Source: Pleurocapsales cyanobacterium LEGE 06147 (GTDB taxonomy: Bacteria > Cyanobacteriota > Cyanobacteriia > Cyanobacteriales > Xenococcaceae). From it: a stretch of 59,103 bases of DNA. The translations under genes were made by a program, and so were the position numbers. Shown in pieces: positions 17,405 through 25,885 of this stretch; the first letter of the stretch is position 1, and each line of letters begins with the position of its first letter. The DNA is taken from the NCBI GenBank assembly GCA_015207585.1, contig JADEWQ010000024.1, positions 1 through 59,103 of the forward strand, written 5' to 3'. The notes under the pieces were generated by a model. The model saw only the letters and a program-made list of their open reading frames with translations, was not told where the DNA came from and did not search any database.

Positions 17405-18850
17405 CTACTGTTTGGCTTCTACAGGACGCTCGTCGGGAACAAACTCCCCAGGAGTCGTGTCGATCGCTGGTTTGGTCACTTCAACTTCGGGTATAGGCAA
17501 GTCAAATCTCGGTCCTCTGCGGATAATGCGGCTACCAAAATAAGCGTATGCAATCAGCAACAAGATGTAAGTGATAGTAAAACTCGTGAGTGCTACAAGA
17601 ACATTGCCAGCAGGAAGATCGGAGGCAGAATCTACGGTACGAATTTGTCCGTAAAGAGTCCACGGCTGTCGCCCAACGCAGCGGACGATCCAACCCGTGT
17701 CGATCGCGATAAATCCTAAAGGAGCTGCCAATATCCAAGCGCGCATCAGCCAGCGCTGCTGAGTAATCTTCTCCGCCGAAAGCTTGCCTAAAAGCCAGTA
17801 GAGAACGCTACCAAACATTAATCCGGCTAAAAGAAAGCCAATGCCAACCATTGTGCGGAAGGAATAGTAGATCAAACCAACTAGACGCGGTCGATCCTCT
17901 GGTTTCCACTCCTTTAAGCCCAATACTGGCTCGGTGAGTTTTTCTTTCAACTCCAAAATATATCCTAAGCCATTGGGAACGACAATTTCCCAGTCGTTTT
18001 TCTCTGCTCGATTATTTGGTAGCGCCAGTAGGCTCCAATTAGCAGGCTGTCCTGCTGGAATCGTATTCCACTGTGCTTCCATTGCCGCTAATTTTGAAGG
18101 CTGATAGTGATAGACTTGCTCGGCACTCAAGTGTCCCACATAGATTTGTAGGGGGGCAACTGCGATCGCTGCTGCAAGAGCAATCTTGAAGGACTTGGAA
18201 AAGAAGGCTGTATTGCGATTTTTCAAAAGATACCAGGCACTAATCCCACCCACGACAAACAGCGAAGTCTCCAAGGTTGCCAGAAACATATGACTGACAC
18301 TTTTTAACGTAAATGGATTAAAAATAGCTTGAAAATAATCGCGAACTATAAATTTACCATCGATCATTTCTCCGCCTGCGGGTGTCTGCATCCAGGAATT
18401 TGCTGTCAAAATCCAAAAAGTCGATAGGTTAGCGCCAATCGCCACCAGAATTGTAGAGAGATAGTGAATGGCAGGATTGACCCGCTCCCAGCCAAACAAC
18501 ATGATGCCCAGAAACGCAGCTTCTAGCATAAACGCCCAGGATGCCTCAAACCCAATCACACTTCCAAAAAAGTTGCCAACTGCTTCTGAAAAGGGTGCCC
18601 AGTTGGTTCCAAATTGAAATTCCATGGGAATGCCCGTGGCTACACCAACGCCAAAGTTAAGAGCATACAGTTTAGCCCAGAAACGAGCATGATAATAGTA
18701 GTCGGGATTGCGAGTTTTTAGCCACAATCCCTCAATAATTACCAGATAAATTCCCACGCCTGTTGTCAGAGTAGGCCAAAGCATATGGATACTAGCAGTC
18801 AGAGCAAACTGCATCCGCGATAAGACTACCGTGTTGTTAAGAAACTCCAT
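17405..18850 (-). CDS. cydA: Cytochrome bd-type oxidase subunit I
   Basis: About 481 aa from the ATG at 18850 (MEFLNNTVVLSRMQFALTAS), the usual CydA start; a longer frame from 18898 adds 16 unlikely residues. Conserved parts are the heme b595 ligand His in LTASIHMLWP, the acidic residues in MEFQFGTNW and FMLEAAFLG, the b558 ligand His in SVSHMFLATLE and the Met in FRTMVGIGF. The usual GWxxxExGRQPW motif reads GWIVRCVGRQPW, so the normally conserved Glu is Cys. The Q-loop is short. The oxidase reduces O2 to water using quinol. Confidence 0.95.
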   Translation of the reverse strand: MEFLNNTVVLSRMQFALTASIHMLWPTLTTGVGIYLVIIEGLWLKTRNPDYYYHARFWAKLYALNFGVGVATGIPMEFQFGTNWAPFSEAVGNFFGSVIGFEASWAFMLEAAFLGIMLFGWERVNPAIHYLSTILVAIGANLSTFWILTANSWMQTPAGGEMIDGKFIVRDYFQAIFNPFTLKSVSHMFLATLETSLFVVGGISAWYLLKNRNTAFFSKSFKIALAAAIAVAPLQIYVGHLSAEQVYHYQPSKLAAMEAQWNTIPAGQPANWSLLALPNNRAEKNDWEIVVPNGLGYILELKEKLTEPVLGLKEWKPEDRPRLVGLIYYSFRTMVGIGFLLAGLMFGSVLYWLLGKLSAEKITQQRWLMRAWILAAPLGFIAIDTGWIVRCVGRQPWTLYGQIRTVDSASDLPAGNVLVALTSFTITYILLLIAYAYFGSRIIRRGPRFDLPIPEVEVTKPAIDTTPGEFVPDERPVEAKQ

Positions 18851-19410
18851 AATTAAAAAAGTGTTTGAGTGGGAAAAAATATGACTATCTATCAGCATAA
18901 AAAATTATTTTTGTTAAGGGTTATCTCTTCTAGAATTTTTTATCTTTTACCTAATGTCATATTTATTCTAATAGTAATTGACTTTTAAAAAATAAATATT
19001 GTGCTCGTCTATACTGCTTGGTTTTTTCGATCAATTAGAATAATTTCAATCTATAAAAAATAATATTTCAAAGCTTTTATTTAGCATTACATATTTATAT
19101 AATTCTTGAACGAGTGAAGTAAATAATTTAACTAAATTAGTTTTCGATTGATTAAAAATTATTATAATCTTGATTCTTGTATTTAAAATAAAAAAAGTAA
19201 AATAATTGTTCTAAAAAATACCCGGTAAAAATCTAACAAAAAAATAAAATATTTGGGTTTAAATATATTAGTTTATATTTTTTTCTTATTTTTAAAGTCG
19301 TAAATTTCTTAAAAAAAGTGCTGCATATAAATAAATTAGAAATCCAAGTAGATAATTTTTCCTTTTCCCTTTGCTAAACCGAGGTTTTTCTAACTCATGC
19401 AAGAGGTCTA
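18851..19410. other. AT-rich intergenic, about 560 bp
   Basis: Very AT-rich with many A- and T-runs and no reading frame of substance. It must contain the cydAB promoter (minus strand, right of 18850). I cannot assign -35/-10 boxes with confidence. Confidence 0.4.
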
Positions 19411-20157
19411 TTATTCCAGACTCCATAAGGCTCGTACTAACTGAGCTGACAGTTCAGCACCGAAAATTTTTGTTGCCATAGCATTGCCTGGATCGCGCTC
19501 TGCACTAATGCGACGCATTCGGAGATCGCGTTCTGCTAAAGCAGCTCGAGCATCTATGGGAATGGGTTTTGCCTGCTTCACCCAACTTGACCAACGACTA
19601 TACATCTCATAGGAGGTTGTTCGAATTAGAGACAGAGAATCTTCTGTTGCAGGACAAGTGAAGCAAAGATGAACGGGAGATTGAAACTGCCTCACGTATA
19701 ATTCTTTACTTACAAATAAAGACAAATTTGGATTATCTCTTAGGCTCAGGTAAGTCGAATTGACCGGCTCGTAATAGCGTTCTGCGTAACTCGGGTCAGT
19801 CCACAAATCGACTCTGGGAACATAGTCAATGTAGAAGAAGGGATTGGGAATGGTGCCGAATTCAAACGCCAAGTGGGGAATCTCAATCAGTGGACTCAGC
19901 CAGATGGTCAGACGCATGGTACTAAATTTTCTTTGAGGAGCGTGGAGCCACGAGTAAATCAGCAAGTCTACCTCTTTGCCTGTAAATGTCAAGAGTGAGC
20001 CAGTGACGCTGCCATCAGGACTGCTAAAGCGATCGAGAGGCTGAGTAGACTTAGGGAGCAGAGCGAGACACTTGGTCACTTCATCATATAGTTCGCTCAG
20101 AATACTTCGTAGATGCTCAAACAAAATGGCGTGTTCGCGATCTGTTGGTGCAGCCAT
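19411..20157 (-). CDS. Red chlorophyll catabolite reductase-like protein
   Basis: About 248 aa from the ATG at 20157, chosen because AGGGAG lies five bases upstream. The central segment HLAFEFGTIPNPFFYIDYVP, followed by VDLWTDPSYAERYYEP and a YLSLRDNP.LSLFVSKELYVRQFQSP stretch, follows the order seen in plant RCC reductase (ACD2/RCCR), which reduces a linear chlorophyll catabolite and is related to ferredoxin-dependent bilin reductases. The substrate in a cyanobacterium is unknown. It follows an NmrA-like gene by 58 bp on the same strand, so they may be co-expressed. Family assignment is by pattern only. Confidence 0.65.
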   Translation of the reverse strand: MAAPTDREHAILFEHLRSILSELYDEVTKCLALLPKSTQPLDRFSSPDGSVTGSLLTFTGKEVDLLIYSWLHAPQRKFSTMRLTIWLSPLIEIPHLAFEFGTIPNPFFYIDYVPRVDLWTDPSYAERYYEPVNSTYLSLRDNPNLSLFVSKELYVRQFQSPVHLCFTCPATEDSLSLIRTTSYEMYSRWSSWVKQAKPIPIDARAALAERDLRMRRISAERDPGNAMATKIFGAELSAQLVRALWSLE

Positions 20158-20215
20158 TATCACTCCCTAATTTTAAATTTTCTAAATTGGTGGAGCTATA
20201 CTGTTTTTCCAAACA

Positions 20216-21154
20216 TTACAAATCATTATAGGTTAGCTCTTCATTTGCCCAATTGGTTTCCTCTAGAAATTCTTGAAAAGTAGTTAGTAGTCCGGGAAAC
20301 TCTTCGTTGCGCAGGTACTCGACATCGGCTTGATAACCTTCATTGCGATACCATTGAATTAAATCAAACAGGGGCTTGCGTAGAAGTAGCAAAAAGATCC
20401 AAGAAGGAACTTCTTTATAAACGACAGGTCTTCCCTGCGCTCTAGAAAATTCCTCAACCATTTGTTTTGGCGTGAGAATATCCCCAGCTAGCTCAATTTC
20501 TCGATTAATGTATTTAGAGGGATACTTCATCACATATGCAGCCACGTGCCCCATATCTTTTGTGGTAATGAGATGAAGAGGGCGATCGGGTTGAATAGAG
20601 AAGGGAAAGGAACCCTTCAGGATAGAGGGTCGCGTATACTTTTTCCAAAACTCCTCCATAAATAGGCAAGCTCGTAGCATGGTTGTGGGTAAGTTAGCCT
20701 GTTTCAAGACTTGTTCTACTTGATGCTTCTGCTCAATATGGCTTACGCCAGAATTCCTCTCTACTCCCCCTGCCGAATTGTAGACAAAGTGGCTAATTTT
20801 GGCTTGCTTTGCAGCTCGTGCTACTCGTTTTGCCCTTTCAATTTCTCGGCGATCGGGTTTAGCATAGTCTCCGGTAGTAGCATGGCAGTAAACTGCCGAA
20901 ACCCCTGCGAAAGCTTTTTCTAACGAACTCTCATCATCTAAGTCAGCTTCAACTAGCTCAATACCCATACTGCTTAATTTAGATAGAGAAGGACGCTGAA
21001 GATCTATTTTGCGTGTAATCGCACGTAAGTCAGTAACGTTTTGTTCGAGCAATCCTTTGACTACATTGCTACCAGTACCTCCAGTCACACCAATTAGCAG
21101 GACTTTGCCAATATCTGTCTTGATGTTATTAGGTAAATCTGAAAGGTGTTTCAC
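20216..21154 (-). CDS. NmrA-like NAD(P)-binding protein (atypical SDR)
   Basis: 312 aa. The Rossmann motif VLLIGVTGGTGSNVVKGLL is at 18-36. NSAGGV in the middle replaces the classical catalytic YxxxK, as in NmrA/atypical SDR proteins. Conserved downstream pieces are TMLRACLFMEEFW and LITTKDMGHVAAYVM. Such proteins act as redox sensors or as reductases on unknown substrates. It is upstream of and probably co-transcribed with the RCCR-like gene, which makes a role in tetrapyrrole or quinone handling possible but unproven. Confidence 0.8.
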   Translation of the reverse strand: MKHLSDLPNNIKTDIGKVLLIGVTGGTGSNVVKGLLEQNVTDLRAITRKIDLQRPSLSKLSSMGIELVEADLDDESSLEKAFAGVSAVYCHATTGDYAKPDRREIERAKRVARAAKQAKISHFVYNSAGGVERNSGVSHIEQKHQVEQVLKQANLPTTMLRACLFMEEFWKKYTRPSILKGSFPFSIQPDRPLHLITTKDMGHVAAYVMKYPSKYINREIELAGDILTPKQMVEEFSRAQGRPVVYKEVPSWIFLLLLRKPLFDLIQWYRNEGYQADVEYLRNEEFPGLLTTFQEFLEETNWANEELTYNDL

Positions 21155-21379
21155 AGTATAATTTTTCCAAAGCTTTGCAACTAAGTTAAGTCTAGACTAA
21201 CCGATAGATGCAGGCACAAATGTTGGTAAGTGCTTGCTTGAGAAATTTTTGTCCTTCGCTGTCTTTTCTTCTGCGCTTTGTCATTATAGTTATTCGTCAT
21301 TGGTACAAAGGACAAATGATGCGAAATCCCCTGTGCTCTGTTTTTAGGGATGGATGAGCTCACTCGTTAGTGAATTAAT

Positions 21380-22681
21380 CTATCTGCCCAACTTATTGGG
21401 AACATCTTCACAACCGCCAGGAATTGTTCCTCTAGTCTTTTCTCCCCCCCATGCACAAAGATAGTAGCGTTGTTCTTCACTCAATTGCCGTACTTGGGTA
21501 AAGTTGGCTCTTTCTATCACTGCTCCTGTATGTTCTCCCGTTACATAGTCAGGAGGTTGATTTCGACTGCGGGGACTGGCAGTTTGCGCAGAACCATAAA
21601 AAAGATGGGTTCCTCTTAGGTCAGCACCAGTCAAATTGGCATCTTGTAAGACAGTGCGGGAAAGATTAGCTTTAGCCAAATCGCAACGACTGAGATTAGC
21701 TCGCATCATATAAGCTTCACTCAAATCTGTCCAGCGCAAATCTTGACCGACAAGATAAGCTCCTACTAACATCGGTCCTAGATCGATTACTCTTAATCCA
21801 TACATTCGGTCTTCTTCATAACCGCCACTTCCATCGAGAATGGGTCTGCCCAAATGATAATCGCGTTTTAGAGGAGTCAGTAACCTCGATTGAGATAAAA
21901 AACGAAGAATTTTAGCTTTTCCGGCAGCATCTACTCCAGAAAGAATAGCGGCAGTACGCCCTTCAGCGAATGCTCTTTCTTGAGGCCAATCTTCTAGAAA
22001 ACCTTCATCATTGAGAGCTAAATCGGAAATTCCCTGGAAGTAGGCATCAATAGTTTGTTGTTGGGTAATGGTATTTTGTTGAATGGTTAAATCTCTAGAG
22101 ATAACATACTGTGCCCAAGCAACGTACACTGCTAAGATGGCGATGGAAATCTGTCCCAGCGCACCAACCCATTCAGCCCAAGAACCAAACTCATCGTATT
22201 TGAATTGAGTCAGCCAGTTACTGATTACTCTATATACGCCCAAATATTTAAATAATACAGCGAGCGCTGCGGTAAAACCGATAAAAGCTAAAAGACTTTT
22301 TCTCTCTCTAGACGTAAAAAATTTGCCGAGCCAGCTCTGTATGGAGTTAACAACCACTCCCAAAGAAAATAGCAATGCGGCGATCGCTCCTGCTATCCCT
22401 ACCCAAAAAAGATTAAACCATAATCCTAAACCCATCACTATTAAGGCAATAATTATGAGCGAGGATTGAGAAAGGTTAAATCGATTATTATAGTTTTGGA
22501 TGGAGACAGTTCGACTCATGCTTCTGGAGGCAGTAACTGTGGAAGACTTGTCTTGCTCTGTTTTTGCCAAAGATGAGGGCGACTGAGAAGATTCTGCTTG
22601 TGTCTTGCCGTTACTGCTATTTTGCTGTTCTTCAATCTGATTGGACTCAGAATTGGGAGTAGAACTAGACTGATTCGTCAT
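21380..22681 (-). CDS. Membrane-anchored pentapeptide-repeat protein
   Basis: About 433 aa from the ATG at 22681; a TTG at 22708 would add nine residues and neither start has a good Shine-Dalgarno. A Ser/Gln-rich N-terminal tail (to about 60) is followed by membrane segments (SLIIIALIVMGLGLWFNLFW, WVGIAGAIAALLFSLGVV, a third around LLAFIGFTAALAVLF and a fourth near GQISIAILAVYVAWAQYV). The C-terminal domain has A(N/D)LxxxDL pentapeptide repeats (LRWTDLSEAYMMRANLSRCD then LAKANLSRTVLQDANLTGAD). Function unknown. The middle segment resembles membrane proteins with a phage-type coupling region. Confidence 0.8.
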   Translation of the reverse strand: MTNQSSSTPNSESNQIEEQQNSSNGKTQAESSQSPSSLAKTEQDKSSTVTASRSMSRTVSIQNYNNRFNLSQSSLIIIALIVMGLGLWFNLFWVGIAGAIAALLFSLGVVVNSIQSWLGKFFTSRERKSLLAFIGFTAALAVLFKYLGVYRVISNWLTQFKYDEFGSWAEWVGALGQISIAILAVYVAWAQYVISRDLTIQQNTITQQQTIDAYFQGISDLALNDEGFLEDWPQERAFAEGRTAAILSGVDAAGKAKILRFLSQSRLLTPLKRDYHLGRPILDGSGGYEEDRMYGLRVIDLGPMLVGAYLVGQDLRWTDLSEAYMMRANLSRCDLAKANLSRTVLQDANLTGADLRGTHLFYGSAQTASPRSRNQPPDYVTGEHTGAVIERANFTQVRQLSEEQRYYLCAWGGEKTRGTIPGGCEDVPNKLGR

Positions 22682-23648
22682 CCCTATTTTATTTTTACCG
22701 CTAACCAACTTACTAAGTTTTCTCTATTTATTCACAATATTAAATTAAATTAAATTAAAATGTGTCTAAATTATTAATCTATGAGGCTGTATTCAACTTA
22801 ATTTTAGAAGAAATAATGGAGATAGGCAAACTCCCAAGTATTTGTTTACTGTCCTGTTAGATTATCTACCCAACAGACAGAGAGCTTTTTTGATATCTAA
22901 AGCCAGTAATATTCTTGGGCTTCTATCCCTACAACAACTTGGCTTAAACAAAAATTATTTCATTATCTATCTAAAAAAAAATGAACTCAAGATAGTATTT
23001 CTATCTATCAGAAAAGTTAACCGAATAAGGATTAATTTTTTTTTCTATAAAGTGTTTTAACAAATGCAAAATCAAAGTTTGTCTTATAAAATTGCTATAA
23101 GACAAAGGATTTATTCATTAGCTATTAAGACTAAAAAAGCTCTGTGTTATTAATCTTTTATTTGAGAAAAATTAATCCATTTTGAAAGCGAACCACAAGA
23201 GCCATAACATCGTTATTGCAAACAGAATAGTACCTAGCGTGTTAGCTAAGCTGCGAAATTCTCCCGAATCAATTAAAGTCATGGGAAGCAGAAATACTGA
23301 TTTGGTTAATAATTTACTTTAATTTTAAATCAATTATAGCAATCTGTTTAAACTTGCTTACCGCAGCAGCCGAAGCTTGTATCCTGTTAAACATTCGGTT
23401 GTGAATTAAGGAATAGAAATAAGGTGTGAGTTGTTAGAATTGTTTACAAAAAATCTAGGGTTTTTATAAAAAAATTGTTGTTTCATAGAATTTTTTAAAA
23501 TTTATTAATTATGAAATCAATCAATCCTAAAATTAAACTTGTTTTAAAATAAAGAAAATACTAACGACTTAAAATAAACAAATAATTGATTAATAATTAG
23601 CTAGCTAAAATAGTACTGTCATTGAAGAAAGAGTAGAAATTTAGCATA
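22682..23648. other. AT-rich intergenic, about 970 bp, one small candidate gene
   Basis: Apart from the small membrane protein frame at 23172-23282 (minus), this region is A/T-runs without a believable gene. A plus-strand 72-codon frame at 22842-23060 is Lys/Phe/Ile-rich, lacks a ribosome-binding site and is probably chance. Confidence 0.4.
23172..23282 (-). CDS. Small single-span membrane protein, 36 aa
   Basis: The frame reads MTLIDSGEFRSLANTLGTIL then FAITMLWLLWFAFKMD: a polar start, then one hydrophobic helix of about 20 residues and a short charged end. This is the shape of many small photosynthetic or oxidase subunits, but I do not recognise it. The coding stretch has clearly higher GC than its AT-rich surroundings, which favours a real gene. 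No Shine-Dalgarno is visible. Confidence 0.45.
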   Translation of the reverse strand: MTLIDSGEFRSLANTLGTILFAITMLWLLWFAFKMD

Positions 23649-24465
23649 ATGGCAATATTATTAGAGCAAATTGGTGTAATATCATCTACTATTTTAGGTA
23701 TTTTTTTATTATTTATCCCTCCTGTAAAAGCAAGTCAAAAAACTACGACTATTTTAGCTCGAGCTACTTCAGAAAAGAGTAGTAGTATAAAGAACTTTAA
23801 TGCAAATTTTCTAGAGCAAATCGAGCAATATAATCAAGCAAGCTCAATGACTCGAATAAGCAATATTAGTCAATTGCGTGATGTTTTTCCTAATGACTGG
23901 ACCTATGAAGCACTACGAAGTTTAGTAAATCGTTACGGTTGTATTTCTAGTTATCCAAAACGGGTATCTCACCCTGCCGAGCCAGATTCGGCTGTTGTGT
24001 TCTCTCAAACTTATCGCGGCAATCGAACTCTTTCTCGAGCTGAATTTGCAGTAAGTTTAAATGCTTGTTTACAGCAAATTGAAAAATTAATTGCAGCCAA
24101 AGAAACAGTAACGCGAGAAGATTTAGACACTCTACTACGGCTGGTACAGGAATTTCAAGAAACAATTAGAGCGCGGTACACAGGATGTTTGGAATTGGGC
24201 AGTAACTTTAGCTTTTCTCGATTTGGGTCAAGAGGGCAATTTGGCAGGGATTATCGTGGGGATGGAACCGTGGGTAGCTAGTTCTACTATTGAGACCCTG
24301 GGGGATGATGAGGATACTTCACTGCATCTAGAGGCTTTTTATCAGTATCAAGTAACTGAGAATATTTCTCTTACTCCTGGAGTAGTTTGGATTACTGCAC
24401 CGAATCACAATAATGATAATGACGATTTAGTCATCGGTACTATCCGCACTACTTTTAGTTTTTAG
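23649..24465 (+). pseudogene. SLH/OprB-type porin remnant with internal deletion
   Basis: The 5' part (23649-about 24165) encodes a signal-like N-terminus and the start of a cyanobacterial iron-uptake/Som-type porin: an S-layer-homology segment (ISQLRDVFPNDWTYEALRSL, VNRYGCISSYP) and a coiled coil (LNACLQQIEKLIAAKE...LDTLLRLVQEFQ). At about 24170 the frame shifts. The other frame then gives RGTQDVWNWAVTLAFLDLGQ, EGNLAGIIVGMEPWVASS and the terminal beta-strands ENISLTPGVVWITAPN and DLVIGTIRTTFSF. About 300 barrel residues expected between these ends are missing, so the gene is a deletion derivative. Confidence 0.85.
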
Positions 24466-24640
24466 TCGTTTTCACTATTTAACAGCTATGTCAGTTTCTC
24501 TAAAGTCAATGCCCAAAACAGTTTTTGTTGGCTCAACCTTTGATAGTTTAGATTCAAGCTAAATCGGAAGATAATAGTTGAATTAAGTGCGATCGCTTTT
24601 CAATAGCACAGCCACCAAGAAATTAATTTCCTCACCAAAC

Positions 24641-24786
24641 GCTAAAGTCAGTTAAAACTAACGAAGTCCGAGCAGGCTCCGCCGTCTCACGTCTGCTCGG
24701 ACTCGAAATTTGGTGAAGCTAACTCATTTCAATGGGTTTGAGCTTTGAGCCGTAACTTTAGTTTACGGCAAACCGAGTAAATCCTA
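24641..24786 (+). repeat. MITE-like dispersed repeat, copy 1
   Basis: It begins GCTAAAGTCAGTTAAAACTA and ends with CATTTCAATGGGTTTGAGC, a GCCGTAACTTTAGTTTACGGC hairpin and AAACCGAGTAAATCCTA. An inverted, longer copy is at 34797-35020. Both ends carry palindromes, as in short elements mobilised by IS200/IS605-type transposases. No coding capacity. Confidence 0.75.
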
Positions 24787-24843
24787 AGATATTTCCCCTT
24801 TTTTTGCTAAAAACTCATGCCATTTTCAATACAGTTCTTATGT

Positions 24844-25848
24844 TTAAACGCCAGCATGACCCAAAGCTAATCCAGTTACTAACATTCCTAAAACTAAGAA
24901 CGGCTGGGCACTAGCTTGGTACTTTACATCATTTTCCAAAGGATCCCGTAGAAAATACATATCCTGAAAGGTGATTTGAGGAATCACTAACAGCAGCAGA
25001 ATAGTAGCATAAAGGTTTTCCTTAATACTGATCAGATAACCTGCAATACCTATTTGGAAAATATCGATCGCCAGTACGCAAATCCAAGCTGCAGTAGTAA
25101 CTCCAAACATCACGGGGAGAGATTTTAAACCCAATTGGCGATCGCCTTCCACGCTCTTGAAGTCATTAACTACAGCAATGCCCAAGCCAGCAAAGCTATA
25201 GATTAAAGTCAAAATAACGATTGTCCAATTTAACTCCCCAAACAAAGCATGACCCGCCCACCAGGGTAAGGCAATATAGCTAGAACCGAGGGCGTAGTTA
25301 CCCAACCAGCCGTTCTGTTTCAATTTGAGCGGCGGCGCGGAGTAGATATAAGCCAAAAATGCTCCTCCTAGAGTCAGACAGAGCATGACGGGAAACTCAT
25401 GACCGGCCCAGCGATCGAGTAGGTAGGATAAGCCTAGTCCTGCTAGCAGCAAAACCAGAATTTGGGTGACAACCTGAGGAACCGAGATTGCGCCAGAAGG
25501 AATCGGACGGTAGGGTTCGTTGATGGCATCGATTTCCCGGTCATAGAAGTCGTTGAGAGTCTGAGTGTAACCTGCCATTAAAGGTCCCGATAACAGCATG
25601 CAAGCGGCTGCTATCAAAACGTTTTCTAAAGACCAAGTAAAATTGCCAGAAGAAGCTGCGCCACATACTACCCCCCAAATTAGAGGAATCCAGGTAATCG
25701 GCTTCATGAGCTGCAGCCGGATTTTCCAGAGGTTAGTTTCTCCAGAAGTAGCTCCTTTCATTCCCAGCAGTTGACGGGTTTTGCCACTGCGTTTGTCTTT
25801 GTTTTCTCTAGTTGAATTACTTTGACTAGAAGTGGAGGAGTCAGACAT
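24844..25848 (-). CDS. chlG: Chlorophyll synthase
   Basis: 334 aa, UbiA-family membrane prenyltransferase that attaches phytyl or geranylgeranyl to chlorophyllide in the thylakoid. The diphosphate-binding motif is LNDFYDREIDAINEPYRPIP and the second is NDFKSVEGDRQLGLKSLPV. About eight to nine membrane segments. It is the last gene of petP-ArsA-like-chlG on the minus strand, with 37 bp to the preceding gene. The Ser/Lys-rich N-terminal tail (first ~30 residues) is longer than in bacterial relatives, as is usual for cyanobacteria. Confidence 0.96.
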   Translation of the reverse strand: MSDSSTSSQSNSTRENKDKRSGKTRQLLGMKGATSGETNLWKIRLQLMKPITWIPLIWGVVCGAASSGNFTWSLENVLIAAACMLLSGPLMAGYTQTLNDFYDREIDAINEPYRPIPSGAISVPQVVTQILVLLLAGLGLSYLLDRWAGHEFPVMLCLTLGGAFLAYIYSAPPLKLKQNGWLGNYALGSSYIALPWWAGHALFGELNWTIVILTLIYSFAGLGIAVVNDFKSVEGDRQLGLKSLPVMFGVTTAAWICVLAIDIFQIGIAGYLISIKENLYATILLLLVIPQITFQDMYFLRDPLENDVKYQASAQPFLVLGMLVTGLALGHAGV

Positions 25849-25885
25849 AATTGCAAATCTTTTTTTTATTTTGAATTCTCAACTC

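Noticed and set aside
21181-21363. 60-codon minus frame after the pentapeptide gene
   Set aside because: Basic, low-complexity translation with no homology I recognise and no ribosome-binding site; probably spacer.
22842-23060. 72-codon plus frame in an AT-rich spacer
   Set aside because: Dominated by Lys, Asn, Ile and Phe from A/T-runs, with no start signal.
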